Source of the DNA: Tolypeutes matacus
Lineage: Eukaryota > Chordata > Mammalia > Cingulata > Chlamyphoridae
Assembly: GCA_026826555.1 (NCBI GenBank)
Contig: JAKSZT010054215.1
Location: 27,349,800-27,413,799 of the forward strand
Direction of reading: 5' to 3'
DNA length: 64,000 nucleotides
Within the stretch, counting starts at the first letter, position 1; each line of letters opens with the position of its first letter. A program made the position numbers and the translations under genes. Under the pieces are notes generated by a model. The model was not told where the DNA came from. It was given only the letters and a program-made list of their open reading frames with translations, and ran no database searches. Positions 11,961 to 24,303 of the stretch are shown one piece after another.

Positions 11961-13575
11961 TGTTTATAGTTTAATTGGACCCCCAGGAGATGATGTAATG
12001 TTCTAACTCAATAGGGGGACTCTAAGGACAGGAATTTTTTATGTAAATGCCTTTGCAAACAAGCCAGGATCTTCATAAATAAATGAATACATGTGAATAT
12101 TTCAAACCATTTGACCAGTCACTGAGAAGCACATTTATGGAAATGAAAGTTTTTTGACAATACCTCACATAAACAATCTTGTATTTGGAAGGGCCCTAAG
12201 ATTAAGATTTGTTCTAATAATTTCTGGCCTCTGTGTTGCACTTCCAAGAACTGGAAGATTTCTGTTATAAACATTGCTCATTCAACTATTAGGTGGCTCC
12301 AGTTGTTAGCCTTTAATGTTAATTTTGCCTTCTTGAGCACCCTACTGGTGAACTCAGAGACACATCTAAGTGGCCATCTCCCAACACTTAATCACCTCGC
12401 CTCCTTTTCTGTTGTGAGCAGATGTTTCTGTCTGTTTCCATTCTGCAGCCCAAGAGAGATGTTAGGTCTAATGAAAAGGCCTGACCATACCTTGAACCAG
12501 GAAGCTGAAACAAGCAGTTTCAACTGCTTACCAGGGTGGGAACGCTCAATGGCAGGGTCCTCTCCCCCTGGGTTGTAAAAATACCCTGCCATCGGCAGCA
12601 CAGATTTATCTCTCCTTTCCAACACTGAAGTGGGGCATGCGGAGCTGCTGTCCCCTGACCCGAACAGTTGGTCTCCCTGGAAGACTGGCCATGGTAGTGT
12701 CTTTTCCTCTACTCTTTTGGACCCTTTGTTCTGTATAAGTAATAAAAAGGTCATTTGGTGAAAGTTTCATTTGTGCCTTAGCCCGTGTTCCCACAATGCA
12801 CCATATGGCAACTCATTCCACACACACTAGGACCAATAGCTTTCCTTCTGCATGTTCTAGTTTTTCAAACATGCCCCCACCTGTTCCTTTCTTAATTTTC
12901 TTCTTTCTTGGCTACACAGTTTTTAGCACCATTGCAGCCTAAATTAAATGGCCTCCATACCTCAGCATCTTTCCCATTGCTTTAGAAACATTTGGTATCT
13001 CCATGTCCTTCTTTTTTCCATACCATTTAGTAACTTTCTAAATAGGGAGAGCCTTGCCCCAGATATAGAAATAACAGCTTCATTTACCAGTCACCCCTCA
13101 AAGCATGCTTTTCAGGTAGAAAGACATTATCTCAACAGTGTCTCTATTAGAAGGACTGAAAAACAGCCTAACCATGTGAAGCTTCTCTTATGTACATACT
13201 CTACCCTTCACGAGGCTTGTCTACCTACAAAAGATTAATTACCTAGAAATCTGGCACATCCTAATAATTCAGTTAATTGCAATAAGTATGTACATTAAAA
13301 TCCATACAGATAACTAATTACAGAGAAGGGAACTCAGTAGGACTGTCCACTAACCTGAAAACAAGTAGGGGGATAGGCAACAATCCCTCACATTCTGCCA
13401 TTTGATTATTTTCCAATAATTGTACTTGGGTAGGCTTCAGTGCACTTGAGAGTCTTCCTAATGGGTAGCCATTGTTCAAGGGAGAGTAATTACAAACCAG
13501 TAATTTGGTTTAATGTGGACTTTAAAATTTTTTCTTTTAGCTCCGTGACTTAAGGATTTTGTGGAAAACTCTATC
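11961..13575. other. Unassigned, mostly single-copy sequence
   Basis: I see no coding gene. Overlapping frames of 91 codons (plus, 12303-12578) and 120 codons (minus, 12392-12754) exist, but neither shows a known domain, splice context or codon bias. Around 12690-12750 there is 'gtataagtaataaaaag', which could be an LTR or transcript 3' end, but the family is unknown. Confidence 0.45.
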
Positions 13576-13579
13576 AAAA

Positions 13580-13855
13580 TGGATTTCCAAATTCTTTACA
13601 CTTCCCACTTCCTCAGCCTGTTTACTCTTTTTTCAAGATTTTGGGAAGCAAACAATTCCTGTTCCTTTTTCTCAAGCTGAGACACCCTGGAATTCTACTT
13701 CGCTTAAAATACTGCATTGTAGTACTCTTTACTTGCCAGTCTCATCCATTAGAATGAAATTCTCAAAGTCAGGGATCTTATCTCACTTAATTTTGTATCC
13801 TACACACCCAGCACACTGCCTGACAGTATTCGACATTTTCATATTACACATTTCA
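13580..13855 (+). mobile_element. L2 LINE 3' end, sense
   Basis: The blocks follow the L2 3'UTR order: C/T-rich head, 'ttagaatgaaattctcaaagtcagggatcttatctcac' type sequence, then 'cacacccagcacactgcctgac'. The reading frame over it (99 codons) is incidental. Confidence 0.72.
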
Positions 13856-14317
13856 TAAACAACTGCCAAATGATTACATAAATGAAGAATTCAGAAGTAA
13901 AAATGCAAAACTCCTTGGTTTCCTACCTTCTTTCATGCATCTTTTGTCATTTCAGGACATCTTTTTTTTAGCTCATTGCCAATTAGTATTTATACACTCA
14001 ATATGTTGACTATCTGATGTATGCAAGACATTATGTTAGATGACATGATAAGTTATGATTGAACAGGACACAGTGAGCTTAATGCTAAATGCTAAATTTA
14101 GCTTAATGACTAAATCTTCCTTTGGTGGAACTGGCCACTGGTGCTTTATTCCCCATGAGTCACCATGGTGTGGCATTACATGACCCCAATACTATGGTCA
14201 TCATTGATTATATAGGAATCAGTGCTTGGCACAAACATAGCTAGCAATAGGCTGGCCAGATTTTTGAGGTGGCCTTGTTCATGAGCACTGGTCAGCAACA
14301 GCTGACTATTCTGCATG
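13856..14317. other. Unassigned non-coding sequence
   Basis: No gene. A 12-bp palindrome (gctaaatttagc) occurs at about 14092-14103 beside short direct repeats of 'atgctaaa'. Confidence 0.45.
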
Positions 14318-14322
14318 GTGGC

Positions 14323-14976
14323 TGTGGCAGTTTGATATTATTTATTAATACCAAAAAGAGATATTGATTATGTTTGTAAACTGATCTTTTCCTCTAGGGG
14401 TGATACCCCTTTGATTGTATTAAATTCAGAGATTTCACTTTTACTTTATTAAATCAAGATCAGGGCTCTGATTCAACCACGTCATTAGGACATGCAGGGT
14501 TGAGTCCCCATCCCCTTGGCAGGCCAATAAAACAGATTCTCAGGCAGAGGTAGACAAGAGAAGTAATTACACAGAAAAAGACACGACAGAGGAGAAAACT
14601 TGATTTTGACACTGGAGCCCTGAGGAGAGATGAGACATTCACCTGATAGTTTACAGCCGACCTTGTGAAGAGAACAGAACAGTTGAGAAGCCCTGAGAGA
14701 TGAGCTTTATGCCAGCCTACAGCTGAGATCGGAAAAAGCTGGGACCATGGAGCCTTAAGAGGAAAGAGGAAGGCTGAACCTTCACAGATATCGGCAGCCA
14801 TCTTGCTTCAACACATGGCAACAGACAGTTGGTGAGAAATTACCTCTTATGGTACTTTGAGTTTGACTCTTTAGGGCCTTATAACTGTAAGCTTCTACCC
14901 TAAATAAATACCCTTCATAAAAGCCAACAGATTCTTGGTAGTTTGCATTAGTGCCCTTTGGCTGACTAATAATACA
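14323..14976 (+). mobile_element. Solo LTR, ERVL/MaLR-like, second copy of the 2762-3450 family
   Basis: It runs from TGTGGCAG to a TAATACA end, 654 bp, with a perfect 5-bp target duplication gtggc (14318-14322 and 14977-14981). An AATAAA-type signal near 14905 and the TG...CA ends in this orientation support the plus strand. It aligns through most of its length with 2762-3450 by eye (shared 'tcagagatttcacttttac', 'gagtccccatccccttggc', 'ccctttggctgactaat'). No internal ERV genes are present. ORFs on the minus strand here are incidental. Confidence 0.88.
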
Positions 14977-15001
14977 GTGGCTAAAGAAAATCTCGTGGGA
15001 A

Positions 15002-15758
15002 TTGTCCTGGATGAGTCCAATGAACTGGAAAGTAGGTGTTGGCTGCAACTCTGCTGAGATTCAGGGTTCAACCGGCATAAGAACAGACTGAAGATTTAAG
15101 TCTCAGACATATATTTAACAGGTATAGGACTAATTATAGGTTCAAATAAAATGGGTAGACTATTCATTAATAGGGAAATTAAAATCAAAGAGTAGCTACA
15201 GCTACAAGTAAAACAGTCCCTTCCATCTGACCCATAAGATCTAAGCCCCTTCTCAATCTGAAGCAGAGTGGACATCACCATCCCAAAATCATCAAGATTG
15301 AGGAATGAACAAACATAAGCATGGAATGCAACCATGGACCAAAGCAGATTTATTATTATTGTAGTAATAGAAGAACTTGTAACATGGATATAAAGATGGT
15401 GGTTATCAGAGATTCTGAGGGGAGGAAGAGAATAGGTGGAACATGCATTTTCAGGGTACTGGAATTGTTCTGCATGATATTGCAATGATGAATACAGGCC
15501 ATTATACATTTTGTCAAAACCTATAAAACTGTACAGTGCAAAGCATAAACCATACTGTAAACTATGTAGAGCTTGGTTAGCAGCAAGGCTTCAATATTGG
15601 TTCATCAATTGTAACAAATGTACCATACTAAAAATTATTAATAGGGAAAAATGGAGGAGGGGGAGGGGGTGAGGTATATGTGAATCCTTTATTCTTTTGA
15701 TGTAACATTTCGGTAATCTGCAACTTCTTTAAAAAAATAATGTTTATTATACGAAAAC
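15002..15758 (+). mobile_element. Retroposed L1-3'UTR-like element with 14-bp target duplication
   Basis: About 757 bp bounded by aaatctcgtgggaa (14988-15001) and aaatctcatgggaa (15759-15772), 13 of 14 identical. The right part has the L1 3'UTR blocks 'aaaactgtacagtgcaaag', 'tattggttcatcaattgta' and 'acaaatgtaccatac'. The left part (about 15090-15400) is less familiar but seems part of the same 3'UTR. It ends in an A-rich tail. It sits 12 bp after the LTR end at 14976. A 137-codon minus-strand frame at 15096-15509 lies inside and is incidental. Confidence 0.68.
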
Positions 15759-15772
15759 AAATCTCATGGGAA

Positions 15773-16528
15773 ATTTGTATATGGGATTCAGAGAGAAAAT
15801 GTGAGCCAGAAGCAGCATAAGCCGGTACAGGCGAGAGAAGCAGAGGCTGAGTCATCATAATGGCCAGGCACAATTATCAGGAAGCCCTTGCCCACTGCCG
15901 CAGGGTCACGGCAACACAGAGGTGCTATGTTCTGAAGAGTAGTCTAGCACTACAGGAAGCCACTGGGAGTGTTTTCTGTTCTTTATATCCTGTGTATAGC
16001 CTTGTAATGAACTCTATTTACTGAGTCAGCAATAGCGTGCCTCTGCTCCTCACCAAAGGAAAGAGCCTGATAACCACATTGGTATAGTCGCTGCTGTCAG
16101 GAAGATCAGAGATGGGGATACAGTGAGAAGTCAGGCACAAAAAGTGAGTGCCTGCACTGATGTTGGGCAGTTACATGCTAGACGTATGGTAAGAGTTCAA
16201 GGGGACCCAAGTGGTGGTGTGGGGGGGAAGCAGAGTCCAGTGAGCCTTCACAAGGGAAACATACTCAAAATGAGGTTGCTGTTTTGTTTTTTTTTTTAAG
16301 TATGTTCCTGCAAGGAGGAACGAGCAGCAGCAGCAGAGTTAAAGCATGAAATTATGTAGCATATTTAGGGAGTCATAAGTGACTCTCCCTGTCCCCTGAG
16401 AGGAGTCTTTCTTCACCCCATACATCTCAGAACATGACCTTTAGTGCTAAAAGATACTACACGAAAGAGTCAATCAACACTGTGTCTAAGCTTTACCTGC
16501 TTTGCCTGCTTCCATCTGTGGCTACCGG
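15773..16528. other. Unassigned, mostly single-copy sequence
   Basis: No gene or firm repeat. A T run occurs at 16284-16298 and a CAG run at about 16325-16338. Confidence 0.45.
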
Positions 16529-16529
16529 C

Positions 16530-16735
16530 AGATAATCTGGAGCCAACGTGCTGGGGTTTGAATCCTGGCTCTGTCACATGCCCGCTTCACTGATGTTGCT
16601 TCCCTGTCTTCACCTGTGAAATGGGGATTCTAATCATAGTATTTCCATCCAAGGACTTTTGTGAGGATTAAATGAGTTAATACAAGTGAAGCTGCTTAGA
16701 TTAGGGCCAGGCTTAGAGTCATAGCTAGGTAGGTG
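16530..16735 (+). mobile_element. MIR SINE, sense
   Basis: 'ggggtttgaatcctggctctg', 'cacctgtgaaatggggattc', 'gtgaggattaaatgagttaa' and 'gggccaggcttagagtca' occur in MIR order and spacing. Confidence 0.88.
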
Positions 16736-16739
16736 CAGG

Positions 16740-17394
16740 TTATTTTTATTCAGATCCTTGTTATCCTCATGGCCTCCGGGAGACCTGAAAAATTACCAAT
16801 TCCCCACAATACTTCCCTCAACTACTTTTCATCCAGTTCCTCTGCTTTCCTGACAGTTAAAATCTTCACTCCTTCGCTTAGCTGGAGAAGCCCTCTATCA
16901 ACTGCTTCCTGCTCCCCATGGCTCTGACCTTGTGCTCATCACCCCCAATCAGGACTGACCTTCCCAGGCATCTGAGAGTTCGCTGCCTGCAGATATGTTT
17001 TCAGGGCTATCAAGGAAATTCCTACTTCTCGCTCCCCTACCTCTGTCCTTGTATCTGAAGACGCATTTCTAAAATTCTACTCTTAGAACACCTTTCCTAT
17101 ATCTTCTTTCAGAGCTTCTTGTTAAAATGAAAATCCCCTAGGGAGGGATGCTCTCAGGCAATTAGAACTCTCAGCAAGCTTGACTGATTGGAGGTAAAGA
17201 CGAATTTGAAGTTGAGGAAGGTAGAGAGGGTATTAAAGACCAACTTTGTGGATCTCACAATTTTTCTCTTTTAGATAAAATATGCAATTTTAATAACAAC
17301 CCAGGACACTTTCATCTCATTCATATCCATGTCTATATCCTATCTATCTATCTATCTATCTATCTTTACACATATACTATATGTACTGTATTGT
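16740..17394. other. Unassigned sequence with a (TCTA)n microsatellite
   Basis: A tetranucleotide run of about six to seven TATC/TCTA units lies at 17338-17366. The C/T-rich part at 16790-17110 could be a decayed L2 fragment, but I cannot confirm it. Confidence 0.5.
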
Positions 17395-17855
17395 GATTTG
17401 CTTTTTTCAACATGTATACCTTTATATGCACTTTATATATGCTTTTTCTATTGATAAATGTTTAGGTCACTGTCAAATTTCCACTATTACAAATGAGGAA
17501 GCAATGACTGTCCTTGTGCAAATGGGAAAGCATTTCTTCGGCAGGATAGATTCTTAGAAGTTGATATAGCTGGGTCTGAAGGTATGATCACTTTAAATAT
17601 TAATAGATACTGTAAGATTCCCTTCCAAACTATATTTTTATTTCCACACTTGCCAATAGTGAAAGAGTGTCATGGTCTCACATCATTGTCAACATTGAAT
17701 ATTATCAAGATTGTAAAATTTTCCAACTCTAATGAATAAAAAGTAACTCATTGCTTCATTTGATATATTTATTCTTAAGCGTGAGTTGAGGCATTTTTTT
17801 TTCTCCTTAAGTGAATTGCTAGTTTATAATTTCTGCCATTTTTTCCATGGGGTGA
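17395..17855 (-). mobile_element. LINE-1 3' region, antisense, old
   Basis: Blocks such as 'ttgataaatgtttaggtcac', 'cactattacaaatgagg', 'cttagaagttgatatagctgggtc' and 'cacttgccaatagtgaaagagt' follow the antisense of the L1 ORF2 3' end and 3'UTR. Divergence is high. Confidence 0.65.
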
Positions 17856-17860
17856 TAGGG

Positions 17861-18353
17861 TATATTTGTTTCCTATTGCTGCTGTAACACTTTTTTTTTT
17901 TTTATCTTACAATTTTGCAGGTCAAAAGTCTGACATGGATCTCATTGGCTAAAGTCAAGGTGTCAGCACAGCTGTGTTCCTTTCTGGAAGTTCTAGGGGA
18001 GAATTTGTTTTCACCTTTTCCAGGTTCTAGAGGCTGCCAGCATTCCTTGGCTTTTGGCCCACTCCTCCATCTTTATGGCCAGCAACAATGGGTTGAGTTT
18101 TTCTCACATTGCATCACGTTGACCTCTTCTCCCCCCCCCCTCCTGTGCGTAAAGGAGATTGTAATCTTGTGATTACATCAGGCCCTCTTCCCCAAATAAC
18201 CCAAGATATTCTCTCTGTCTTAAAGTTATCTGGTTAGCAACCTTAATTCTGTCTACAAACTTACTTCCCCTTTGCCATGTAACATAACATATTCACAGGT
18301 TTCGGGGATTAGGGGTTGAACAGCTTTGAGGGGTCATTATTCTGCCTACCACA
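17861..18353 (-). mobile_element. MaLR/ERVL-type LTR (MLT-like), antisense
   Basis: It begins TATATTTGTTTCCTATTGCT, the antisense end of many mammalian MaLR LTRs, and passes through 'caaggtgtcagcacagctg', 'tctagaggctgcc' and 'catattcacaggtttcgggg' to 'tctgcctaccaca'. Target duplications taggg (17856-17860) and tagga (18354-18358) match at 4 of 5 bases. Old L1 lies on both sides. A poly-T at 17890-17903 replaces part of the usual sequence. Confidence 0.85.
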
Positions 18354-18358
18354 TAGGA

Positions 18359-19560
18359 TATTTGCATATTTTTATTCGAATAAGTACCACAGAGCTAACC
18401 TCCAAAGTAGCTATTCAAACTCACACTTCCATAAGAAATTGAAGAAAAGGTTTCCTTACTTACACTCTTGTCAATCTTGATATTTTAAATCATTTTATTT
18501 TAGCCAATCTGGTAAATGGTAGAAGTGTTTTTATATGCATATCACATATTATTTGTGATATTGAGTACTTCTCCCCTTTATGTCCTTTTATTTCCTGCTC
18601 CTGTGGATTCTCCATTCCTATTTCACATTTGTTAAAATGTTTTTAGTTATTAAATAGGTTGATTGAGATAATATATTTCTTACTATCTAAGTTATATCAT
18701 TCTATTTATATTCTCATTTTATTATTTGGTAAGGCTCTTCAGCATGTTTTATAGTAATGATAGTGGATATCCTTACCATTTTACTTATTTTGTAGAATAA
18801 ATTTAATGTTTTACTACGTATGATATTTATTATTTTTAATAGTTGCTATGCTTTATCAGTTTAACAAAGTTTCGTTCTATTCTTAATTTATAAACTTAAT
18901 TTTAAATCCATGTACATGTCAAATTGTATAATTTTTGGTATTGTATCAAGATTTATAACTTAACCTGTTTGCGAGCAATTCGATTGTTTAATGATTCATC
19001 TTTGCGTTCCTACTTAAGCTCTAATCATAATGTAATTCTTTTTTAATACAATGCTAGCTTTTATTTGCTAACATTCAATTTGAATCATTAATGTATGTTT
19101 ATAAATGAGATTGGGTTCTGGGTTTCTCTTATCTGTGTGAGTATGTGCTCTCTTTTTCTGGTTTCAGGAAAATTAAGAAGTTTTATGTCATTTTCTATGT
19201 TGTGGAGTAATAAATAGAATATAGATATTTTTCTCCTTATTGAAAGTTTGATAGAACTCAGCTACAAAATCTACTGAATCAAGTAATATTGTATTTTCTT
19301 AGGTAAAGGTTTTGATTGCCTGTTTGATTTATTTTATTTTAACGTAAATAACTAATATTTTTAGGCATGGAGTTCTCTAATAGTTTTAAACCTTATCTAT
19401 ATCTACATTTATTCCTATATATTTACTTATCCTCATATATGATATTGTTTATCTGTGTAGTCTTTCCTTTGTAATTGATCAAACTTGCCAATGTTTTTTC
19501 TATTTTATTGATATTTTAAAAGAACTAAATTTTCTAATAGATGAAATTTAATGATTTAAT
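18359..19560 (-). mobile_element. LINE-1 ORF2 3' half, antisense, strongly diverged
   Basis: It starts with the antisense L1 3' end ('accacagagctaacctccaaagtagct', 'tttagccaatctggtaaatgg') and runs into reverse transcriptase sequence ending near 'ctattttattgatattttaaaagaac'. It is very AT-rich with no long ORF. The boundaries are approximate. Confidence 0.62.
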
Positions 19561-22124
19561 ATTTTCCCTGGACCATGAGTAATGAAACAGAAAAAGGTAT
19601 TTTATTAGAAGAAAATATGATAGCGTCTAGTGCTGGTAATTACCTATGTCTAAGGCCTGTCTTTCCTCTTGAAGAACTACCAGCATAGTAGGTGTTTTGT
19701 ATATCACTGTTGAAATTTAACTGAATGATTGTTCATACAACTACTGAAGTTCAAAGTAGCTACTACGAAGGTCTTGCTCTAATTACCTCTGAGAGCACTC
19801 TTGTGTTTGTATAATACTTCCTGATCTGTGTATGGAGGTATTACATTTGCTGTCTACCTGTAATTTAGAAAGTCTTGCCCCTTTGCATAAAAGTATAAAA
19901 GCTACTAAATGCTGTCTTTAAAAGCCCCGTGGTCATTTCCAGAAACTACCAACTTCTATCCTCCCATGCACAGAAGAATTCAGGGAGGAAGAATCCACTG
20001 ACTGAATGGACTCAGAGACAAAATGTGGTACTCTCAATCATCCAAGAGTCTATCTAAACTCAAATTAGGCTCCATCATATTGATCTACACATAGATGCAT
20101 TTGTGCGGTCGTCTGTCTCTTAAGTCTTAAAAGTAAGTATAGCTTCACTGGATTGTAGTACTAGAGGCTACTTCTATAAAGAAATATGTTTTCTTCGTTT
20201 ATGAATATAAGCATTTGTGATGATGTGGAGTGAGAAAAATGTTAAGGCAAAATAATTACTAGTATTCCAACATTATTTTGTAATTGGTACTAATCATATC
20301 ACTTTTTAAAATGTGTATGAACTGTAGTAAGCATGGGAAACTGAAACAGACAAATCAATTGATTACTAAGTAATCTCAGGGCAATGAATCTACCACATCA
20401 TTATTATTTAGAAGCCAAATGTTTGGCATATAATTGATGTTTCATAATTATTGAATGTGAATATTTTTATGGTCTATGGACATCAAAGAAGTATTTCTTT
20501 TAAATAAGCAAAGATTAAGAAGTTCAGGTTTGTGTTGCTAAGCACAGCAATTTATCAATCACTATAATATCAAGCTATGATGAATCCATATAATAGTTCC
20601 CTTCAAACATGCATTTTAATAATTGATTATATTTAAATATTGGATGAATAAAATATAATTAAAATGAAGGGAAAAATTTTAAGTATTTTTTTATCAACCT
20701 GCTACGACTATATTATGGAAACAAAAATTTTTAGAGAAGTGTCACAAGCAATGAAGTGGAAATATTTGGAAATTACCAATTTCCTGAAGGAGTAATACTG
20801 AGAATATAATGTTTGTGATAACGTTCTAATTTTGAGTTCTGTAGCTGCATTCACTAAACCTAGCATTAAGTGGAAAATAGCCACGGAATGGCTAAAATAT
20901 ATCAAATTGTTCTGTGACTATCAAGTAAAATATTATTAGAAAACAGATCTCCATGACTAGACTAAGTCAAAGGGAAACACCAAATATGATTACCTGCAAT
21001 GACAAAGTCAGCGCAGCATTAAAAACTCTGCTGAACAGAAGGCCTGCAGTGGCCTCCTTTATTATTTAAATGAAAGACACCATAAACAACCCTCTGATAG
21101 TCCCATGCTGGGCTGTTGTTCTGTCCCAATCAGACTTGATTAGGAGTGCACGTTCAGCCTTTTATGAACACCTGTGTCTAAAGCCCACAAATAATTATCT
21201 TAGCCATACCATTTCACTCTAATAATGGTGTAATTTGCCACGCCTTTCAAGCTCTGGACAGCTGGTGCTATTGAAAAGCACCTCAGGATTAGGCCCTGAC
21301 TCGCAGGCCTGAGACTTTGGGGAGGGGGGTGGTTCTTAGGTATCCATGGCAACACACTTAGACTGCAAATTATCACTTCTAATAATAAACTGGGACAATC
21401 TATCTTTATTTTATTCCAGTTATCCATAGAAAAAATAACTCATAGAAAATCACTGGAAATCTCTGAAATATATATAGTTACTTTGTCAATAAACACGTAA
21501 GATTGAGAAGGCCAAGGGGCAAAGGAATTTTTTTTAATCACACCTGTTCAAAGTTCATTTGGTTATTTAATATAGATCTATCAAAAGATAATTGAGGGAA
21601 AATGAGGTCCACCACTGAATTGTCAGTGCTAATTGATGCTGTTACCTACAGCTGCATGGAAATCTAAAGGTGAATTATTTTCTTGAAAAGCTCTTCAGTT
21701 GAGAGCAACTTTGTGACTGCAGTACTTTCATCTGGGTCCCCAGAACGTTATAAATTGGAGAGCCTAGAAATGCTGATGGGCACACTCTGGCTCCCTGCAG
21801 TTTCTCAGGACTTTAATCAACGGGCTCCATTAAAACAAACATGGCGGGCAGGTGGGGCTAACTCATGACCCACCTCAAATGTTGGCCCAGGGCCATATCA
21901 GTCTACAGAAGTTTCAGAAGACCAAGAAAGGGAATTCTCCTCTTACCAGGCCAATGCTGGCCCTTGGCTTAACAAAAATAAGTCTCTGCTTAATGAAATA
22001 CAGCCTCTAATGTATAGAATGGGAGGCAAATGGGCATTCCTTTCTTCATTTTAACAGAAAACTAATTATCTGCATGAATTATCAAGTTTCCACAGTTGTA
22101 GTTAAGTACAGTGTAGAAATCACA
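19561..22124. other. Mostly single-copy non-coding sequence
   Basis: No coding gene. About 20170-20330 has a weak resemblance to an L1 3'UTR ('tattccaacattattttgtaat', 'tgtagtaagcatggg'). From about 20960 to 21430 the sequence is complex and repeat-free to my eye; see the findings. Confidence 0.45.
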
Positions 22125-22375
22125 GGATACCACTGTGGTTAAATGCTTGAGCTTTGGAGTCAGACTGCCTGGGTTAAAATCTAAGCTCCTGGCAGATTCT
22201 AGTTGCATAACTTTGGACAAGCTGTTATTCTCTCTCTTAGACTGTTGCTTAATGGTAAAGTGGGAAAAATAATGATGTCAACTTCAGGAGGAAAATGTGA
22301 GAATTAATGTGCATAAAAGGCTTTTTACAGTATTCTGGCACATGGTAAGCAATAAATACTAGCTACTGCTACTAA
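22125..22375 (+). mobile_element. MIR SINE, sense, near full length
   Basis: 'ggttaaatgcttgagctttggagtcagactgcctgggtt' style head, 'ttgcataactttggacaagc', a decayed core and the tail 'ctggcacatggtaagcaataaat' give a complete MIR. Confidence 0.9.
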
Positions 22376-22379
22376 TTGT

Positions 22380-22710
22380 GGTGGATCTGGATATATGCCA
22401 CCCAAATCCTCCTTCATGGAAAGACTTGTTACCCTACCTGCTAACAGACAGCCTCTAGCTCTTGACTTCTACAGGATTACTTCAGCTGCAGGGTCACCTC
22501 ACCTAAAGCCATGTCCTTCTGGGACTGACCCTTATAAAATGACTGATTGAGATGATGTAAAGGTCCAGCCATGGGACACCCAATATGAGGCACCTCTGAA
22601 AAGCCACCTATGCTTCAGAGCTCCCTGTAGGGTTGGGCAAAGCTCTGTTAGGACTATGTATCACAGTTCCACATACCCCTCCCTCCCAAAGTTATTGATC
22701 TCTAATAAAT
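22380..22710 (+). repeat. Probable old LTR or retroposed repeat, family unknown
   Basis: It has a composition unlike its surroundings, several short blocks I associate with an interspersed mammalian repeat ('gatgtaaaggtccagcc', 'gagctccctgtagggttggg', 'ttataaaatgactgattgag') and a terminal AATAAA-type signal near 22702. I cannot name the family. Confidence 0.45.
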
Positions 22711-23846
22711 ATATCAGTCATCAGAATTTGAAGATTTTGTTTGTGAATTCCCCTACTGGTGAATTTGTGCCCCAAATTCAATATGTGCAGGGCTCTTGTG
22801 GTCATTTGTGGACATACACAGAGCACTGAAAAATTTGAGTCACCTGATGCACACACTTCCATCTGAGGTCCAGCAACGGCGACATTCTGCCTTCCTGTTG
22901 AAGCTCTCACACTATAAACAAATGTCCTTTTTGCCATGTGTTTTTGCATTTTTATTTTTTTTTTTTTTGTAATTTTACAGCTTAAAATGACCTCTACACA
23001 TGGTGCTGCAGTGCTGTCTAGTGTTCTGAGCCCAAGAGGGTGGCAATGTGCCAATGGAGAAGATGAATGTTAGATAATCTTTGTTCAGACATGAGTTAAA
23101 TTGATGTTGGTCATGGATTCAATGTTAATGAATCAACAATATACATTAAATAAGGTGTCTTTAAACAGAAACACACACACATATTAATAAAACAAACTTG
23201 TGCGTTGATTGGCTGACGAAAATGGTGACCAGAGAGACTCAGAGGAAATGAATCCAGTATTTTCCTTAGGAGTAATAGTTCAGTATTTGTTAATTCAGTG
23301 ATTGTGGTGACTTTATAGACCGTAAATAACCGCTAATAATAAGAATAAGCTGTACTTTGCATTCCAAACTCAGTGTCTTCCAGAGCATACAAATTGCAAC
23401 ACTTAGAAACAGCAAATGTTTCCTGAGGATCTGCTCATTGTCAAGCAGAGGAGCATTTGTCACAAAGCAGATGCCTATAACACTACAGGCTAATTACTAA
23501 TTACTCAATAGGGCCACACATAACATGACTTGACCACAAACAAGGAACAAAAAAAACTATCGGTAGCATTGAGGAATGATTGAGAAGTATTGACATTTGA
23601 TTAGATTTGGATCTTGAAGATGAAATGGAGGTCTGTGAGGAAGAATAGTAAGGAAAGACATTCAAGACAGAGAAAAGAGCACTATAATAAAAGCTACTGA
23701 CATATAAAAGTATGAAATTGCTTAAAAAACTTAGGAAACATCGGGAACATAAACTGGTACAGATATAGTTGAGATGAGTAGCTATAGACAAAACCAGAAA
23801 GGTTATCTGGAGGCAAGTGATACAAAGCTACTGACACCATGTGGAG
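22711..23846. other. Unassigned non-coding sequence
   Basis: A T-rich tract occurs at 22943-22967 and an ACAC run near 23170-23181. The reading frames (120 codons minus at 22692-23054, 96 minus at 23501-23791) are without domain features. Confidence 0.45.
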
Positions 23847-24303
23847 TGTCTTAGTTTTCCTGAGTTTCTATTAAAAACACTACACAATGGGTTAGCTTAA
23901 CAATGGGAATTTGATTCACAGTTTTGAGGTTAGGAAAACACAAAATCAAGGTGCCAACAAGGTGATGCTTCCTCCCCCAAAGTCTGTAACATTCTGGTTC
24001 TGCTGCCAGCCAGCCATGGGCTTCCTTGACTTGTATCCTTGCCTCATGTCACATTCTTTGGGGTTCCTTTGACTTCAGGCTTCCAGAAACTCCCTGTGGC
24101 TTTCTCTGACTACCCGAATTTCTTCTGCTTATAAAAGACTCCAGTAATTTGGATTGAAACCTACCTTCATTCAGTCAGGTCACACCCTAACCAAAAATCA
24201 CATCCTGAAAAGATCATATTTACAATGGATTCACATTCACAGGAATGCAGATTAAGATTAAGAACATGCCCAAACTGGGGTACATAAATCAATCCCCCAG
24301 ACA
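23847..24303 (-). mobile_element. Xenarthran MaLR-type LTR, antisense
   Basis: It begins TGTCTTAGTTTTCC and shares with 44518-44983 the blocks 'caaggtgccaacaaggtgatgc' / 'gatgtcagcaaggcaatgc', 'gcttataa..', 'tcacaccc', and a terminal 'caatcccc'. Both are the antisense of a MaLR-style LTR with TG...CA ends. No clear target duplication is left, so the right edge is approximate. Confidence 0.75.

Noticed and set aside
12392..12754. 120-codon minus-strand frame overlapping a plus-strand frame of 91 codons
   Set aside because: Both are open because the region is GC-richer than its neighbours; neither shows domain, signal peptide or splice structure.
15096..15509. 137-codon minus-strand open frame
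   Set aside because: Inside the retroposed L1-3'UTR-like element; no domain or codon signal.
17338..17366. CRISPR-like or other regular array
   Set aside because: Only a TCTA tetranucleotide microsatellite; no spacers. No CRISPR pattern exists anywhere in the window.
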